Below are positions 1 through 10,719 of a DNA stretch of 64,000 nucleotides, in pieces. The position numbers were made by a program, and so were the translations under genes. The stretch lies in NCBI GenBank assembly GCA_021234155.1, contig JAJEKV010000005.1, positions 7,866,216-7,930,215 on the forward strand. Direction: 5' to 3'. The notes beneath the pieces are model-generated. The model searched no databases, was not told the DNA's origin, and saw only the letters and a list, made by a program, of their open reading frames with translations. Position 1 is the stretch's first letter. Every line of letters starts with the position of its first letter. Source of the stretch: Isoetes taiwanensis (Eukaryota > Streptophyta > Lycopodiopsida > Isoetales > Isoetaceae).

Positions 1-177
1 CCCAAACCAAAGGGGGTTTAAGGGGGATTTTAATTTAAATGTGTTGGACCCAATGGTTGTGTTAATTAATGTCAATGCTAGTTATGTGTTGGTTGTTAAT
101 GTCAATGGTTATTATGTGTTGGGGGATTTAATTTTTGTATGTTGGATGTTAATGGTTTGTGTTGCAAAAAAAAGGCA
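1..177. repeat. AT/GT-rich imperfect short repeat
   Basis: A stretch rich in T and G in which the phrase GTTAATGTCAATG followed by TTATGTGTTGG occurs at least twice in slightly different form. It contains an open frame of 65 codons, but the composition is simple and the frame has no recognisable domain, so no gene is called. It lies just downstream, in transcription direction, of the minus-strand Ulp1-like gene and may be its 3' flank. Confidence 0.4.
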
Positions 178-1570
178 TCAGACACTCACATTGGTAGTTT
201 TACCACACACGATTGTGTCTACAAACTTCTGCATATAAGCTGTAACATAGAGGCCACATGAATCCCCATCTTTCTGCTGTGGACACTTATGAATCTTCAC
301 AACTGGTGAAGGGTTTTGTCCATGCTTCAAGAAAGTGGGACACTCAACACAACCGCGTGCCATTGTGAGGATGTGGAGCCTGCAAAAGACCAGATCAACT
401 TTGTAGCAAATGAATGAAAAAAGCTGCTAACATGGTATCCAATCTACTCAATATACTTTAATAAAAGGAGATGTGAAATACAAAATACCTCTTAAGTGTA
501 ACCATGTCAATGTCAATGTCCTCGGTAGAATTGAAGATCTGAATATTTATGGTGTTCTTACTCTTAGTAAGGGTCATGTTGAAGATGGCCAAAGTGTGAT
601 GTTCAGTAACAGCACATAGCATTGGAATCATAATCCATCTACACTTTAACCTATTTATCCTTGTAAGAGCTCCCTTTACAATATCCCTTCCACGTTCGGA
701 GGCTGTATAGATTTATCTTTTTCGCTTACCTTGCAGTGTGTTGCAAATTCCATGAAGCTGTCCGGTGGGAAGAACCAGACGTCGGCCTTCTTATCTGCAG
801 GAACACAGAGCTGCAGGTACCTATTCCATGCAAATAGGATTACTAAACTTATCCAGGGTACACAAAAGCTAGCTTCTATCGAGCTTGCAACAAAGAGAAT
901 TAAAAGGCTTAAAACTGACCTAGGGCATGTCCAGAAACTGGATTGGAAGTGTGCTTTTCTTCCTGACATCCCTGTACTTTGGAGAAGTTTTGGTGTGGGT
1001 TAACCAAAAATCATTTACCAAGTATTTGGTTGATTCCGGAAGCATATCTGCTCTGCGTTGCCTTCCTGCCAGGGCCCATATGTTAGCATCTGATAATGAC
1101 ATGCGCATTCTTTTAATTGCAGCTTTTGTAAGGTTTCTTGCTTGCACTTGAAGAATTCTGGAGGTTACTCCTTTTTGCTTGAGTTTTCCATTCTCACCAA
1201 TAATCAGTGATAACAGGGAATGCTTAGCTGCTAATTTATCATTGCTTTTTGCTTGTTTCACTTCCTGCAGACCTTCTCGGATATTTTGTAGCATGGTATC
1301 CTTCACAATTGCTTGCGCTGGATTTCCAATTGCAGGTGCAAAAAAGAAGTGCAGCCTTTCATCCCGAATAGTTTTCACTGCTAAAGCCCTCCTTTGCATA
1401 GGACATAAATCTTGAACCTGATCATATATAAATTTAACAATTTCATCAATCGTACACTTCATTTTCTTTGTCACATTCCCAATATTGCAATCTTCTTGTG
1501 CCATTTCTGTTCTTTCGTTGTTCATCATGGTTCTTGCATGGTTTAAGGTTAAGCTGAGGAATTCTGGCAA
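178..1570 (-). pseudogene. Ulp1/C48-type cysteine protease gene, transposon-associated
   Basis: Several minus-strand exons can be read. A long first exon (about 1570 to 920) encodes a basic, helical region I do not recognise that ends in a FWLTHTKTSPKYRDV-type segment. A short exon near 800-735 ends FMEFATHCK before a GTAAGC donor. An exon at 702-489 contains a CRWIMIPML...EHHTLAIFN segment. The last exon (379-178) contains CPQQKDGDSCGLYVTAYMQ. The final motif is the Q-x(5)-C-G active-site signature of Ulp1/SENP SUMO proteases, and the EHHTLAIF segment sits where the catalytic His is expected. Several plant transposon groups, such as Kaonashi MULEs, carry C48 proteases, so this is probably element-encoded rather than a host SUMO protease. 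Frames between the first and second exons do not join cleanly, so it may be broken. Family call is good; gene structure is tentative. Confidence 0.6.
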
Positions 1571-2131
1571 GAAGGAAGGAAAATCCTGGAGCTGGGCGAA
1601 GTTTTAGCCAGAAAGTGGGAAATTCTCCTAACGTTCAGGCATTTGTTGGAGTGGTTAGAGCGGTGGGAATGAAATCTGCTTCATTCATGATTGTGTTTTA
1701 GTTGACGTGGCAAGTAATTCCAAAAAAAAAAGCTTCCTTAATATAGCTATTATGTACATACTGAACAAGGTGCTGCGCACGGAGGGTTGCCCTCCATGGC
1801 CGGAGGGTGAAGTGGCTTAAATCATAGTTCAAAGTCATATTTTGACAATCAATTCAAAACCATAACCCCGAACATTTAGAAACGAAATCCTCTGTAGCCA
1901 ACGAACTACCTTTATATTCCAAAATGCAGCTAAAGAGTTTAGCAACCTGTGAAATAAAGAACACACAAATTTCAGAACTATAAAATATACGGGGCTATTT
2001 GGGAAAATGTTTAAAATTTAAGGGCATTTTGGGAATTTTAAAAATACGAAGGGCTTTTTTGGCCTAAAAACACAAAAAAAACAAATTTGATGGCCGCCAA
2101 TGGACAGGCGCCGCGAATGGCGACCCTCCCC
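1571..2131. other. no gene seen
   Basis: AT-rich intergenic sequence upstream of the Ulp1-like gene. I see no coding frame, RNA gene or clear repeat. It presumably includes the promoter of the minus-strand gene, but no convincing TATA element can be assigned. Confidence 0.4.
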
Positions 2132-2277
2132 TATATAGGCCACACGTTCTTTCTTCCTTTTTGAGTGACCAAATTATTGGCAATAATAGAGTTACACGTC
2201 CTAGTTATTACTTGTTATATATAGGCCACACGTTCTTTCTTCCTTTTTGAGTGACCAAATTATTGGCAATAATAGAG
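2132..2277. repeat. 60-bp direct duplication
   Basis: A 60-bp segment beginning TATATAGGCCACACG and ending AATAATAGAG occurs at 2132-2191 and again at 2218-2277, apparently identical, separated by 26 bp. It could reflect a slippage or repair event, or be a leftover of an inserted element's excision. Confidence 0.8.
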
Positions 2278-2441
2278 CACCCTCATCCAAACCAGGCATA
2301 TATTACCAGGATATATAAAGATAACAGTGTTCATAGACAGTTAACTATGCCTATTATGGCCAGCATCCTTCAATAAAATACCTTTTGGCTTCTGCAACAA
2401 AACCAAGACGTCAAAATAAAGGACCAGCATGTTGTGCCAAT

Positions 2442-2499
2442 CATAGTTTATTTTCCCCAAATGCCTTAGGCATAGTTTATTTCCCCCAAATGCCTTAGG
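2442..2499. repeat. 29-bp tandem duplication
   Basis: The unit CATAGTTTATTT(T/C)CCCC followed by AAATGCCTTAGG occurs twice head to tail (2442-2470 and 2471-2499) with one mismatch. It lies just upstream of the Helitron helicase remnant. Confidence 0.8.
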
Positions 2500-2665
2500 T
2501 TCAAGACTTGGAGTAATTTTGCAACAAACATTTCGGGTTTATTGTTTCTCTCTGATTTGATCTATATAAAAAATGTGAGATATCAAGAACTTTCATCAAT
2601 AATCAAGATCCGAACTGAGACAAACTTCTATACGACTTTGTTGTATTCTAAATAATTGAAGCCAA

Positions 2666-3504
2666 ATGAGCGGCTGCACATGCCAACAACTTGGACTGCC
2701 AGAACCACGGATAAACATTCTAGGCAATCTCCTAAATGAACCCACCTTCGATGCAGAAAAGGAGTTGAAAGAAGGGCAGGAAAACTACGGCAAACTCAAC
2801 AGGGAGCAGAAGCACATAGCCGACATTATCCTCGATGCAATCAGCCAGCATCAAGCCCCATGTATCAATGTGGATGGCCCAGGAGGCACATGCAAGACAT
2901 TCCTCTTCAACAGTCTGATCAGCATACTAAGAGGATGCGGCGTGGGTGTTGTATCAGTAGCTTGGACAGGCATTGCCAGCCTCTCTTGAAGGGAGCACAA
3001 ACAGTTCATTCGACGTTCACATTACCACTCAACCTCACACAAGAGGCAACCTCTGCACTACGTGCCACAAGCCAACAAGCAGGGGTACTTAGAAAGGCAA
3101 GCATCATAGTATGGGACGAAATGGGGATGACACATACGCAAGCACTTACTGCCGTCGACAGGGTTCTACGCGAGATGCGTCATGACAGGCCGTTTGGGGG
3201 AATGATAATGCTCACCGGCGGCGATTTCCGACAACAATTGCCTGTGATCAAGCGTGCAACGAAGATAGAAATCATCTCGAAGTGTGTCAAGAGAAACCCA
3301 TTGTGGATTAATTCAAAACCCACAAGCTTTCCAGTATTCGCACACGACCAGCTCTATGTCGCATTCTCAAGGTGCACTACACAACACGGAGTGAAGGTAT
3401 ACATTCAAGAAACCTCAAGACAAGGAGCACTGCTAAAAAACAAAAAGAGGTTCACTCCAAATGTAGTCTACAAAGAAATTCTACGGGATGAAATAGCCCC
3501 TTAG
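2666..3504 (+). pseudogene. Helitron Pif1-like helicase, frameshifted and internally deleted
   Basis: The product would be the superfamily 1B helicase part of a Helitron RepHel protein. Frame 1 (2666-2989) carries LNREQKHIADIIL and a Walker A segment GPGGTCKTF, in which the usual G of GTGKT is replaced by C. A frameshift near 2985 leads into a second frame (to 3504) with HSTFTLPL, a Walker B segment IIVWDEMGM and GGDFRQQLPVI. After a segment ending KRNPLW the frame jumps to the C-terminal motif HDQLYVAFSR and VVYKEIL. A block of perhaps 200-300 residues normally lies between these points. The altered Walker A, frameshift and deletion show it is inactive. Confidence 0.85.
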
Positions 3505-3534
3505 TTTCTATAGATTTCTTACATTGTACTAATA

Positions 3535-3560
3535 CCCAGCAGCACTGGGCACTATAACTA
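3535..3560 (+). other. degenerate upstream copy of Helitron 3' hairpin
   Basis: CCCAG-CAGCA-CTGGG followed by CACTATAACTA resembles the true terminus about 113 bp downstream (hairpin then ACTAG). It looks like a decayed earlier 3' end of the same family. Confidence 0.5.
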
Positions 3561-3647
3561 TGTTTGGATATTTTTTAATTCCAATAATAAAAGCTTACTG
3601 CACACATCTCTTATTGCAATAAAAACATTTACAAACTTCCAACGAAT

Positions 3648-3676
3648 GCCCAGCAACGCTGGGCACCGTTACTAGT
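3648..3676 (+). other. Helitron A 3' terminus (hairpin plus CTAG|T)
   Basis: A perfect 7-bp stem GCCCAGC/GCTGGGC with an AAC loop is followed by ACCGTTA and CTAG, with host T at 3676. Helitrons insert between A and T and end in CTRR, so the boundary is placed between 3675 and 3676. Confidence 0.85.
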
Positions 3677-3884
3677 ACGAGAGAAGGTTACCTAAGAAGA
3701 ATCATAACAAGTACGTGACAATTACATGTTGCCCGTTGTGCTATTAATTGTTCTCTAACATGGAGATCATTTGATGACATGTTCAACTAGGATGACACAA
3801 TACCAACATCAAAGTCCCTTGCATCTACAAAGAACTCATTGACTAAATCCCACAAAACCATTAGTTACAAAATGTAAACCTTAG

Positions 3885-4225
3885 AACATCTAGTAATTGC
3901 AACTACTACAAAAGCCTATTAAGATATGCACTTAAATTTGATGAGTGCGCTCTAGATTTGTGAGAAACATCTAATAGTTGCAACTACTGACAAAAGCCTA
4001 TTAAAAAATGTTCTTAAATTTGATGAGTGCGCTCTAAATTTGTGACCTTAAAACATCTAATAGTTGCAACTACTGTAAAAGCCTATTAAAAAATGCTCTT
4101 AAATTTGGTGATTGCGCTCCTGAATTTCGTGCCTTAGATTTGTGACCTTCGAGCAATTTTAATTGGACACCGCTCTTGAATTTCGTGCCTTAGATTTGTG
4201 ACCTTAGAGCAATTTTAATGACACC
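3885..4225. repeat. tandem repeat arrays of ~81-86 bp and ~57 bp
   Basis: Three units starting AACATCTA(G/A)T(A)...TTGCAACTACT begin at about 3885, 3966 and 4052. They are followed by two units containing GAATTTCGTGCCTTAGATTTG, spaced about 57 bp apart, near 4120 and 4175. The units share words such as CTTAAATTTG and GATTTGTGACCTT. The flanking sequence (3676-3884 and 4226-4744) is AT-rich with no gene visible. Confidence 0.75.
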
Positions 4226-5019
4226 CATGGTCGAAAGTCTCTTTTTTAATTCCGAGCAATTTCTAGAAATGTCTATTTTTTATCATTTAGACAAGAATAT
4301 AAAGTGAACAAGCAAATCATAAATTTTCCTGACAACGTTGGGCTATCTGCCTCAACTCATGCCTGCTTATGTAGAAATGAAAAATAACTGCAGCTTCCAA
4401 GTTCCAATTTTAAAAATAATGACAGAGAAAAATTGATCAAACACAAGAAACAAATACGCAATTCCACATTGTCTTAAAGACTAGCCTCAATTTACAACAA
4501 TGAAAGTAAAGCTATATGGTCGAAATACCACTCAGAGATGTATCTTTCTACAAATTTTCCTCATCCAAGAGCTGCAACAACAATTCCACAGCAAGTGATT
4601 TTGCTTGAACTAATAGGCTGATTTTATTACATCTATATTCTCTAATCTTCATATTACACCATCAACTATCAGGCCTATGTGGCAAATATAATCCAGCATT
4701 CCAAGGAATCACAAGTACCATTTGTGAACAAAGGTTCATTCATTCTAGCAAACACCACCAAGGACTAGGATATTCGTGGCATGATCCGTAATAGCATTTA
4801 AAAGAGAGAACTCAAAAGTTATACGGTAGCAGCACCCCATCTCTTGACAGCTAACCTTTCCTGCTATGCATCCTCCCATCTTTAAGTTCATTTTCATATC
4901 TCGACCACGTTTCATATTTTCAATATCTAGCGACCTCACATTTGAAAGGTCTTTCATCCTAAATCTAACCTGCACTGCAAATTTAAAATCCAAAATGCAG
5001 ATAAAATTAGCAAAGTAAA

Positions 5020-6121
5020 TCATAACAGTTCCGTAAATTCTGAAAGGACTTTGTGTGGCACGCTTATCATCATAAACGACCACCTAGATATCACAATATT
5101 GCATTTCCTATTGATGTCGTGGAAGATGGCCCCGGACATGCTAGATCCCTTAACAGTTGGCATGCCATTAGTGCATGATTGATTACCATCATTTAAACAC
5201 GAAAATAGTCTGGATTCAACATAAACTTCACTGAAGTGCATAAAAAATGGTATGACCACCTTCTCATGATCCACAACAGGCAAAAATGAAACTGCTGATG
5301 GCGGAGATTCCATCTTTTTCATGGCATCAACACCCATTGCACTTTCACGAATTGAACGTGGCAACTTGTAGTGGTTAGGATTAAGATCACTGCATTTTGT
5401 AATGATTGACCCTTAAATTTCAAAACTATCTTACCTGTTAGACCTTTCTGCAACTGTCAGCTTCAAAACCTCTTCCCCTTTAGATTCAAGAGCACGCCTA
5501 AAATCACCATCTGTAAATGTTCTACGGATGCATTTGGCCTTGTCCACAACTATAAGACAACCACATCCTTTCACACTAAGCTCCACCAGCTTATCCATGA
5601 TAAGGTCATTCACTTTGCAGATAGGTACATTCTTTTTCATGACATCCTGAAACTGCAAAATATATTCCTTGCTTGCTCAAGCATCCCACAGTTCTAATAA
5701 AATTCTTGGTACTTTTCCGATTATCCCAACAAGAGACAATAGGGACATAGTTTCAGATAACTATTACATTATATTATAGTAATCAACTTATACAAAACAT
5801 TTATTGCTAAAATGTATCCACCAATTCATCTTTTTAGTCTAAACGATGGAGAAAAATTAGATACTAACCTTCCCAAAAGTTGTAAATTTATATGCTTTTA
5901 AGTATCACAATGGCAGTAGATGTGATTAAGGCAAGGTCAAAGGGGCAAAGACAAGGAACCAGCCTCAAAAGCTCTTCTGTTTCACCAGTCTTGCTAAATA
6001 GCACTAGGACATCTTTACACTCACAATGCCAATGCCATCATGTAGACGTATTTAATCCCCGTCGACACAAATTTTTGGGAGATCTTTTGTGCAATGTAGC
6101 CCCTCTTGCCCACACCAGAAC
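5020..6121 (-). pseudogene. KdsD/SETH3-like arabinose-5-phosphate isomerase remnant
   Basis: Arabinose-5-phosphate isomerases interconvert Ru5P and A5P for Kdo synthesis; the plant enzyme (SETH3) has a SIS domain and two CBS domains. Read on the minus strand, 6121-6000 holds SGVGKRGYIAQKISQ and, after a frame change, KDVLVLFSKTGETEELLRL, both SIS-domain segments. CPFDLALITSTAIVI, a later SIS segment, then follows directly, so the middle is missing. The exon at 5658-5431 encodes CKVNDLIMDKLVELSVKGCG...FTDGDFRRAL (CBS1) and ends at a GTAAGA donor. The next exon begins about 5364 with LPRSIRESAMGVDAMKKMES (CBS2) and loses similarity after VVDHEKVVI. Stops and frame changes in the SIS part make it a pseudogene or captured fragment. 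Confidence 0.75.
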
Positions 6122-6238
6122 TGTACTAACGTCTGTTGTACAGGTGCAGACAGAGTTGTATGAATGCTTGCACTTGGGCATAATCTAGGCGCTGGAAAAG
6201 AAATCTAAATATCTTTGGTCTTGAGACAGACATCGAAG

Positions 6239-6424
6239 CTAGTCAATTCCACATTCTGCAGGGTTTTTTGCACCAACTAGTATTACAGGTTCCGATAGAT
6301 CTCCCATTGGGCTAGATCCAGAAATAAAACTCAAATTGGCACTGCTGCATTGCTCAGCAGCAGCAGTCCGTGTTAGGTTCTGCAGCCAAGTTTGCATCAT
6401 TGCGTGGATCCACATGTCATCCAT
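6239..6424 (-). other. unassigned open frame between captured gene fragments
   Basis: A 61-codon frame containing QTWLQNLTRTAAAEQ and SPMGDLSEPVILVGAKNP. It has normal amino-acid composition and the same orientation as the flanking SETH3-like and BAG6-like exons. I do not recognise it. It could be an exon of the BAG6-like gene or chance. Confidence 0.25.
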
Positions 6425-6691
6425 ACAATTTCTTTGAAATTTGACTTAATTCTATGCCCGTTTCTTTTGTCCATTTGATACCTTGTGGAACCATCCTTGG
6501 CCTGTTAGCAAATGTTGCTTAGCTGCTTCCGCGGATGGCTATTATGGATAGCTTGTCCGGCCTCATGTTCCCATTATCCTTCAGCAGATATCAGATTGTT
6601 CTTTCCCAAGCCCTTTCTCCGTCTATACACAAGTGTGGCTGTGGGAACCATATCAATAGAACGTAGACAAATGGGAAAATGATTGCTTAGA

Positions 6692-6979
6692 CTATAGTTG
6701 AAAAGAGCTTAGTCTGATGTGCCTAGAAACAGCCACCCCGGCCTGTGTGTAGCACTTTAATGTACAATTTGTGATTACGTTCAAACATAAGGGCCCAAAT
6801 ACTATTTGCAAACTTAGAGTTGTACCTGTGGTGGTTGTGTTGGCCTCTTCTTGGTTTACATTCTCCTCGAATAGATCATGTTGTTGCCGCAAGGATTCCA
6901 CATCATCTGGCTCAGTTATATGGTTCAAAGGTAATGTGACTGCAATACCAACAGGCCGTTGTCCTTCTGATGCCTGCAT
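6692..6979 (-). other. unassigned open frame, possible exon
   Basis: A 95-codon frame starting MQASEGQRPVGIAVTLPLNH, then an acidic, Gln/Asn-rich stretch. It lies just downstream, in minus-strand direction, of the BAG6-like exons and might be a further exon of that gene, whose plant homologues have long low-complexity regions. No domain is visible. Confidence 0.3.
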
Positions 6980-7023
6980 AACTGCTTGGGTCCATGGCTG
7001 TGCATGAATATGTGCTCTAATAC

Positions 7024-7920
7024 CTAATAATGGTAAGGGACTACTTGCTCACGTCGGACTGATCTGGGCTCGTTTCCTTGATCGCCTGATGTAAAATTTG
7101 GAAGTGAAACTGGAACAGCCGAATTGTTACCTGTTCCAGCCCTACTTCTTAGTGGAAGAAGGCGCACATCATCATTTTCCTGAAATATCATTATTCCATC
7201 TTGAGCTTCTGTCAGCTCATGTTGTCCACTGTCAGTTGAGCTCTGTTGACGACTTGGATGCCCTTTGGAAACTTGAGATCCACTGATATTTTCTGACTGT
7301 GAAATGCCAAGATTGGAAATAGAAGATGGAATGTTACGCAAAACGAGAAACAATGAACATGCGAGAAGAAATGGTAAAAGCGATAAGCGTCCAAGTTCAT
7401 TGGCATGAATGTGGATATTGACGCTTCTTGATCCTAGACCAGACCCAGCTGTGGATCCAGCCGTAGATGTTGCTCCACTAGGTACATGACCACCTCCAAG
7501 TGAAAGGTCTGTCACGAATGGGAGAGGTTGTGTTCCGGCCATATTCATTAGTGCATGCCTTTTGAAGTTATAAAAAAAAAAAGGCACCTGAGTTAACTAT
7601 TACCTGAACCATCATTGGATCAGGTCCTGATGGTGACACAAAAATTGCCAGTCCACAATTAACAATAGCCTGAGCCTGCAAATTGGACAAAAATCAGAAG
7701 GAAGATAATGTGAGCCTGCAATAAAATAAGACAATAAATTGGAACACGTACTGGTGATTGACCAAGGCGTAATGTTAAAGTTGTGCATCCTAACTCCATT
7801 AGCAGGGCTCCCAATTGTTGCATCATGTTTCCTATCCAAACTGCAGAAGCCTGCAATTCTCCTCTTGCAGCTGTGTCAAGTAACGTCGGCTCATTTTCCA
7901 ACTGACCAGCAAAATGCTAA
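7024..7920 (-). pseudogene. plant BAG6-like ubiquitin-domain protein, central exons only
   Basis: Three minus-strand exons resemble the middle of plant BAG6/Scythe-like proteins. Exon 1 (about 7920-7755) reads LENEPTLLDTAARGELQASA...MMQQLGALLMELG...TLRLGQSP and ends at a GTACGT donor. Exon 2 (7675-7614) reads AQAIVNCGLAIFVSPSGPDP up to MMVQ, followed by GTAATAG. Exon 3 (about 7565-7024) is Gly/Ser-rich, contains GLGSRSVNIHIHA, and ends in a basic stretch. The N-terminal ubiquitin-like domain and the C-terminal half are not seen, so this is a fragment. The splice sites look intact, suggesting recent capture or a partial gene copy. BAG6 proteins chaperone hydrophobic clients and ER-associated degradation substrates in other systems; no function is claimed here. 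Confidence 0.65.
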
Positions 7921-7942
7921 AAATATACCAAAAAACAAGTGA

Positions 7943-8748
7943 GCTTAACAATGGGACGCAGTCCAGATGCACTTCATAACGAATCTTACATTATAAAAAA
8001 CATGCTACAAAAAAAATTAACAGATATTTGTGATCATTATTTTAATAGGAGCAAGGTTTCCTCATGATCTTCGTCCGCATAGAACTACCAAAAAAGGCAG
8101 CAACACCTTAGAACTTTAAATTCTAGTAGCAGAGGCATGATGGTCAAGCAGCTTCATAAGAGCCAAAAGTCTGAAGAAGAAATGTGCTTGTTAGAGATGC
8201 ACTATGATGGAACAAATGAATGGATCCAGAAGGCATGATCTGCCAAGGCATCATGCACAGGAATGATGTTATGAAATTATTCTAGGCCACCACTCCGTAA
8301 CATTGTCGTAATGATATAACTGCTAAATTATAATTATGTCAATCAATTTGTAGCCCACTGTGGCAAGCACTAAGCCACATTGCCAATTTATGAATGATTG
8401 TTGTTTGGGATGCTAATGTTCTATGCTCTGCACTTGCAAACCAGAAGCTCCACAACACATAGTTTTCCCCTGCATAGAAAATCCTAAGATACCTCCCTTT
8501 CGAAATGGTTTTAAAGCATCACTTTACCTCCTGAAACAAATGTCTTACACGGATTGGAAATCCTGTAGCCTACAATATCTGACGTTGTCCTCCTGAAGAT
8601 GCAAAATAAGGATGTCAAATTGCAAAATAATGGCAAATATAGTTGGCAGTCTTGTGGCCAACTTGAAGGAGATTGCCGAGACTTTAGCTTGGCTGAGATT
8701 TGGGTGCGATGAGATCAGGCTTTGAATGATACAGATTGCTAGTTCTAA
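7943..8748. other. no gene seen
   Basis: AT-rich sequence with no convincing frame on either strand. It may be intronic to the minus-strand fragments around it. Confidence 0.4.
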
Positions 8749-9114
8749 CTAGATCATCCTTGGCCAGACTAGTTGCCACCGCAAGCACCCCATTTCGACA
8801 AATATCTGCCTAATTTTTTGTACCAATCTGCAAAGGCGTTTGAGGAATTTGCATCTGGCGGACACTGGAACAAAATGAAACACCAGAACAGTGGCAGACA
8901 CAATTGGCTGGGTCGCTTTACATTTGTTCACACCGTCAAACCAGGATTGATGCCTTACATGAGAAAGAAAGCCAAAATGAACAGTCAATTCTAATGAACA
9001 ACGAAATACAGAACAATGGCAGGCAACACTGTGCAAAATCCCAACCCTAAATAAAAAATGGAGTCATTTTAAAAGAGAAGTGACAACTGTGTCATCATTC
9101 TAGATGCTAACCTG

Positions 9115-9438
9115 CTACGACGCATAACGCAATGGCAGATCCAGCGCCTTCTTTCTCAAGATTTGAAGCTGGGAGCAAAATTCCGAAAAAAGGCCTCCGG
9201 AAACACAGAAAGCAATAAGCACAAAGCCCCCGAAATTGGCAAGGGATGCCATATCGCCATAAGCAAATTTATCGCTCCCTGCTGTGTTCTTATTCGTCAT
9301 ATTGGAGCTGCCAGTTACCCGGTCCAGAACATCCTTGATCCACAACGCAACTGACCGTGCATTTACAGGGAACAAAGGGTTTTTAGCAGTCATCAACATA
9401 TACTGAGTATATTCCAGCATATACTCAGTATATCCCAC
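9115..9438 (-). other. unassigned minus-strand frame with hydrophobic segment
   Basis: A 107-codon frame containing FPVNARSVALWIKDVLDRV and then SLANFGGFVLIAFCVSGGLF, which looks like a single transmembrane helix. The N-terminal part overlaps a perfect inverted repeat (TEYMLEYTQYML is simply its translation), so the true exon probably starts after it, near 9395. The family is not recognised. It lies on the same strand as the neighbouring gene fragments. Confidence 0.35.
9398..9433. repeat. perfect 15-bp inverted repeat
   Basis: ATATACTGAGTATAT at 9398-9412 and its exact reverse complement at 9419-9433, with loop TCCAGC. A second, G/C-rich imperfect palindrome (GGGTTTACCCC...GGGGCAACCC) follows at 9455-9479. 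Confidence 0.85.
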
Positions 9439-9761
9439 AAACTCACATAAATGAGGGTTTACCCCCCTAGGGGCAACCCAAAAAACAGTTATGTATTTGA
9501 AATGTGATACATCTCTTACTTTACATTTGACAAAATGTAGGACACCCTAGCTTTCTTTTACCCTAACATAAAATGCCTACAATGAAAACCAAAGTAAGAG
9601 AATAGCAGGAGAATGTTATGACTACCTCCTCCAATATATCCTGAAGTTTATGTCCAAGATGGATTGACAAATTATCAAAGGCCCTTTCTGACAAAGTCAC
9701 ATTTATCATATGCAGACATTACTAAGAAGTACCTAAGAAAAAGATTTGTACCTAAGCCCTT

Positions 9762-10082
9762 TCAAAAGATTCTTTTATGAATTTGTTGGACCTTGTCTAT
9801 ATTGCTTATGATACCATGGGCTTTCATAGTATACACATATGTTGTTAGAATCAATTTCTTGTGGCCACCTGCAAAAGTTGAAATTTTATTAACATGAATC
9901 ACGCTTAGGAATATAAACCACCATAATGCTAGGGTATGGTCGCCATGTTCCGCGCACTTAAGGGGCAAATTGTCCTTAAACATCCGGATTTCACCCAAAT
10001 TTCGATCTGTCAATTTATTGGGATATCTAATGTTGTCCTCAACAACTTCCCTGAAGACAATTTTCCGAAATTCAATCTCCAT
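9762..10082 (-). other. unassigned minus-strand frame, possible first exon
   Basis: A 106-codon frame beginning MEIEFRKIVFREVVEDNIRY and continuing to PLKCAEHGDH. A possible acceptor before GGHKKLILTTYVYTMKAHG suggests two short exons. Charged composition looks coding, but the family is not recognised. It is the most upstream piece of the minus-strand fragment cluster. Confidence 0.3.
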
Positions 10083-10719
10083 TGAAAGTTATGGTGGCAT
10101 CAAGAAGGGGGGGTCAAACGTCCACCCTCGCCTGTCCCCAAACCACACTTCGCGGTACCCGAGGCCCTCTTTAGCGACCTTCATTGCGTGCTGGCGCGCG
10201 GGAGGTGCCACCTACCGCGCACATGTTGCTACCTATCGCGCAATTGCGTGGATCTGCACGCCACGCCCGCTCCAACTTTAGAGGCCACATCTCATTATTA
10301 GTGGCGGGCCTAGGTGCCGTATCCGAGGCCTAGGTCGCCAGCTATCAATACGTATGGTACCGGCTATCGAGGTACCGCCAACGGTAACCATTGGTCTTTT
10401 GGCCCACTTCCGCCAGAATTCGAGACGAATTTCTCCACTCTAACTCCAATTCTTGACCCAATTTGGCCCGAACATTCTCTGCCATTGTCCGGGTGCCAAT
10501 TAATTCGGCTGTAAAGGCCAGATTTTTCGAAATCCTGACCCATCATTACAGTTAAGCCCTTAAATTGAGCGATCGAGCAGGCAGTAAGATACTCCATTCC
10601 TATCAAGCATCCGGGTTTCTGAAGCGTCCGAGGTATGTTCTCAGCGTCTGGTATTGATTTTGTTTCTTATCTTCCATTGATCTTGTGCTTTGTCGTTGTG
10701 TCACAGGGTTTAGGCGCCA

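Larger units (their letters stand above)
2666..3675 (+). mobile_element. Helitron remnant A (5' end not located)
   Basis: This remnant contains a Pif1-like helicase fragment followed, 144 bp after its stop, by a textbook Helitron 3' end: GCCCAGC-AAC-GCTGGGC hairpin at 3648-3664, seven bases, then CTAG at 3672-3675 with T as the next base. The last ~60 bp resemble the 3' end of the second Helitron ending at 61002, so both belong to one family. The 5' TC end was not found; the Rep/HUH nickase domain is absent. The stated start is simply the first codon of the helicase frame. Confidence 0.75.

Noticed and set aside
41-238. 65-codon plus-strand frame at the window start
   Set aside because: Derived from a T/G-rich repetitive stretch with hydrophobic simple composition and overlapping the Ulp1-like last exon on the other strand.
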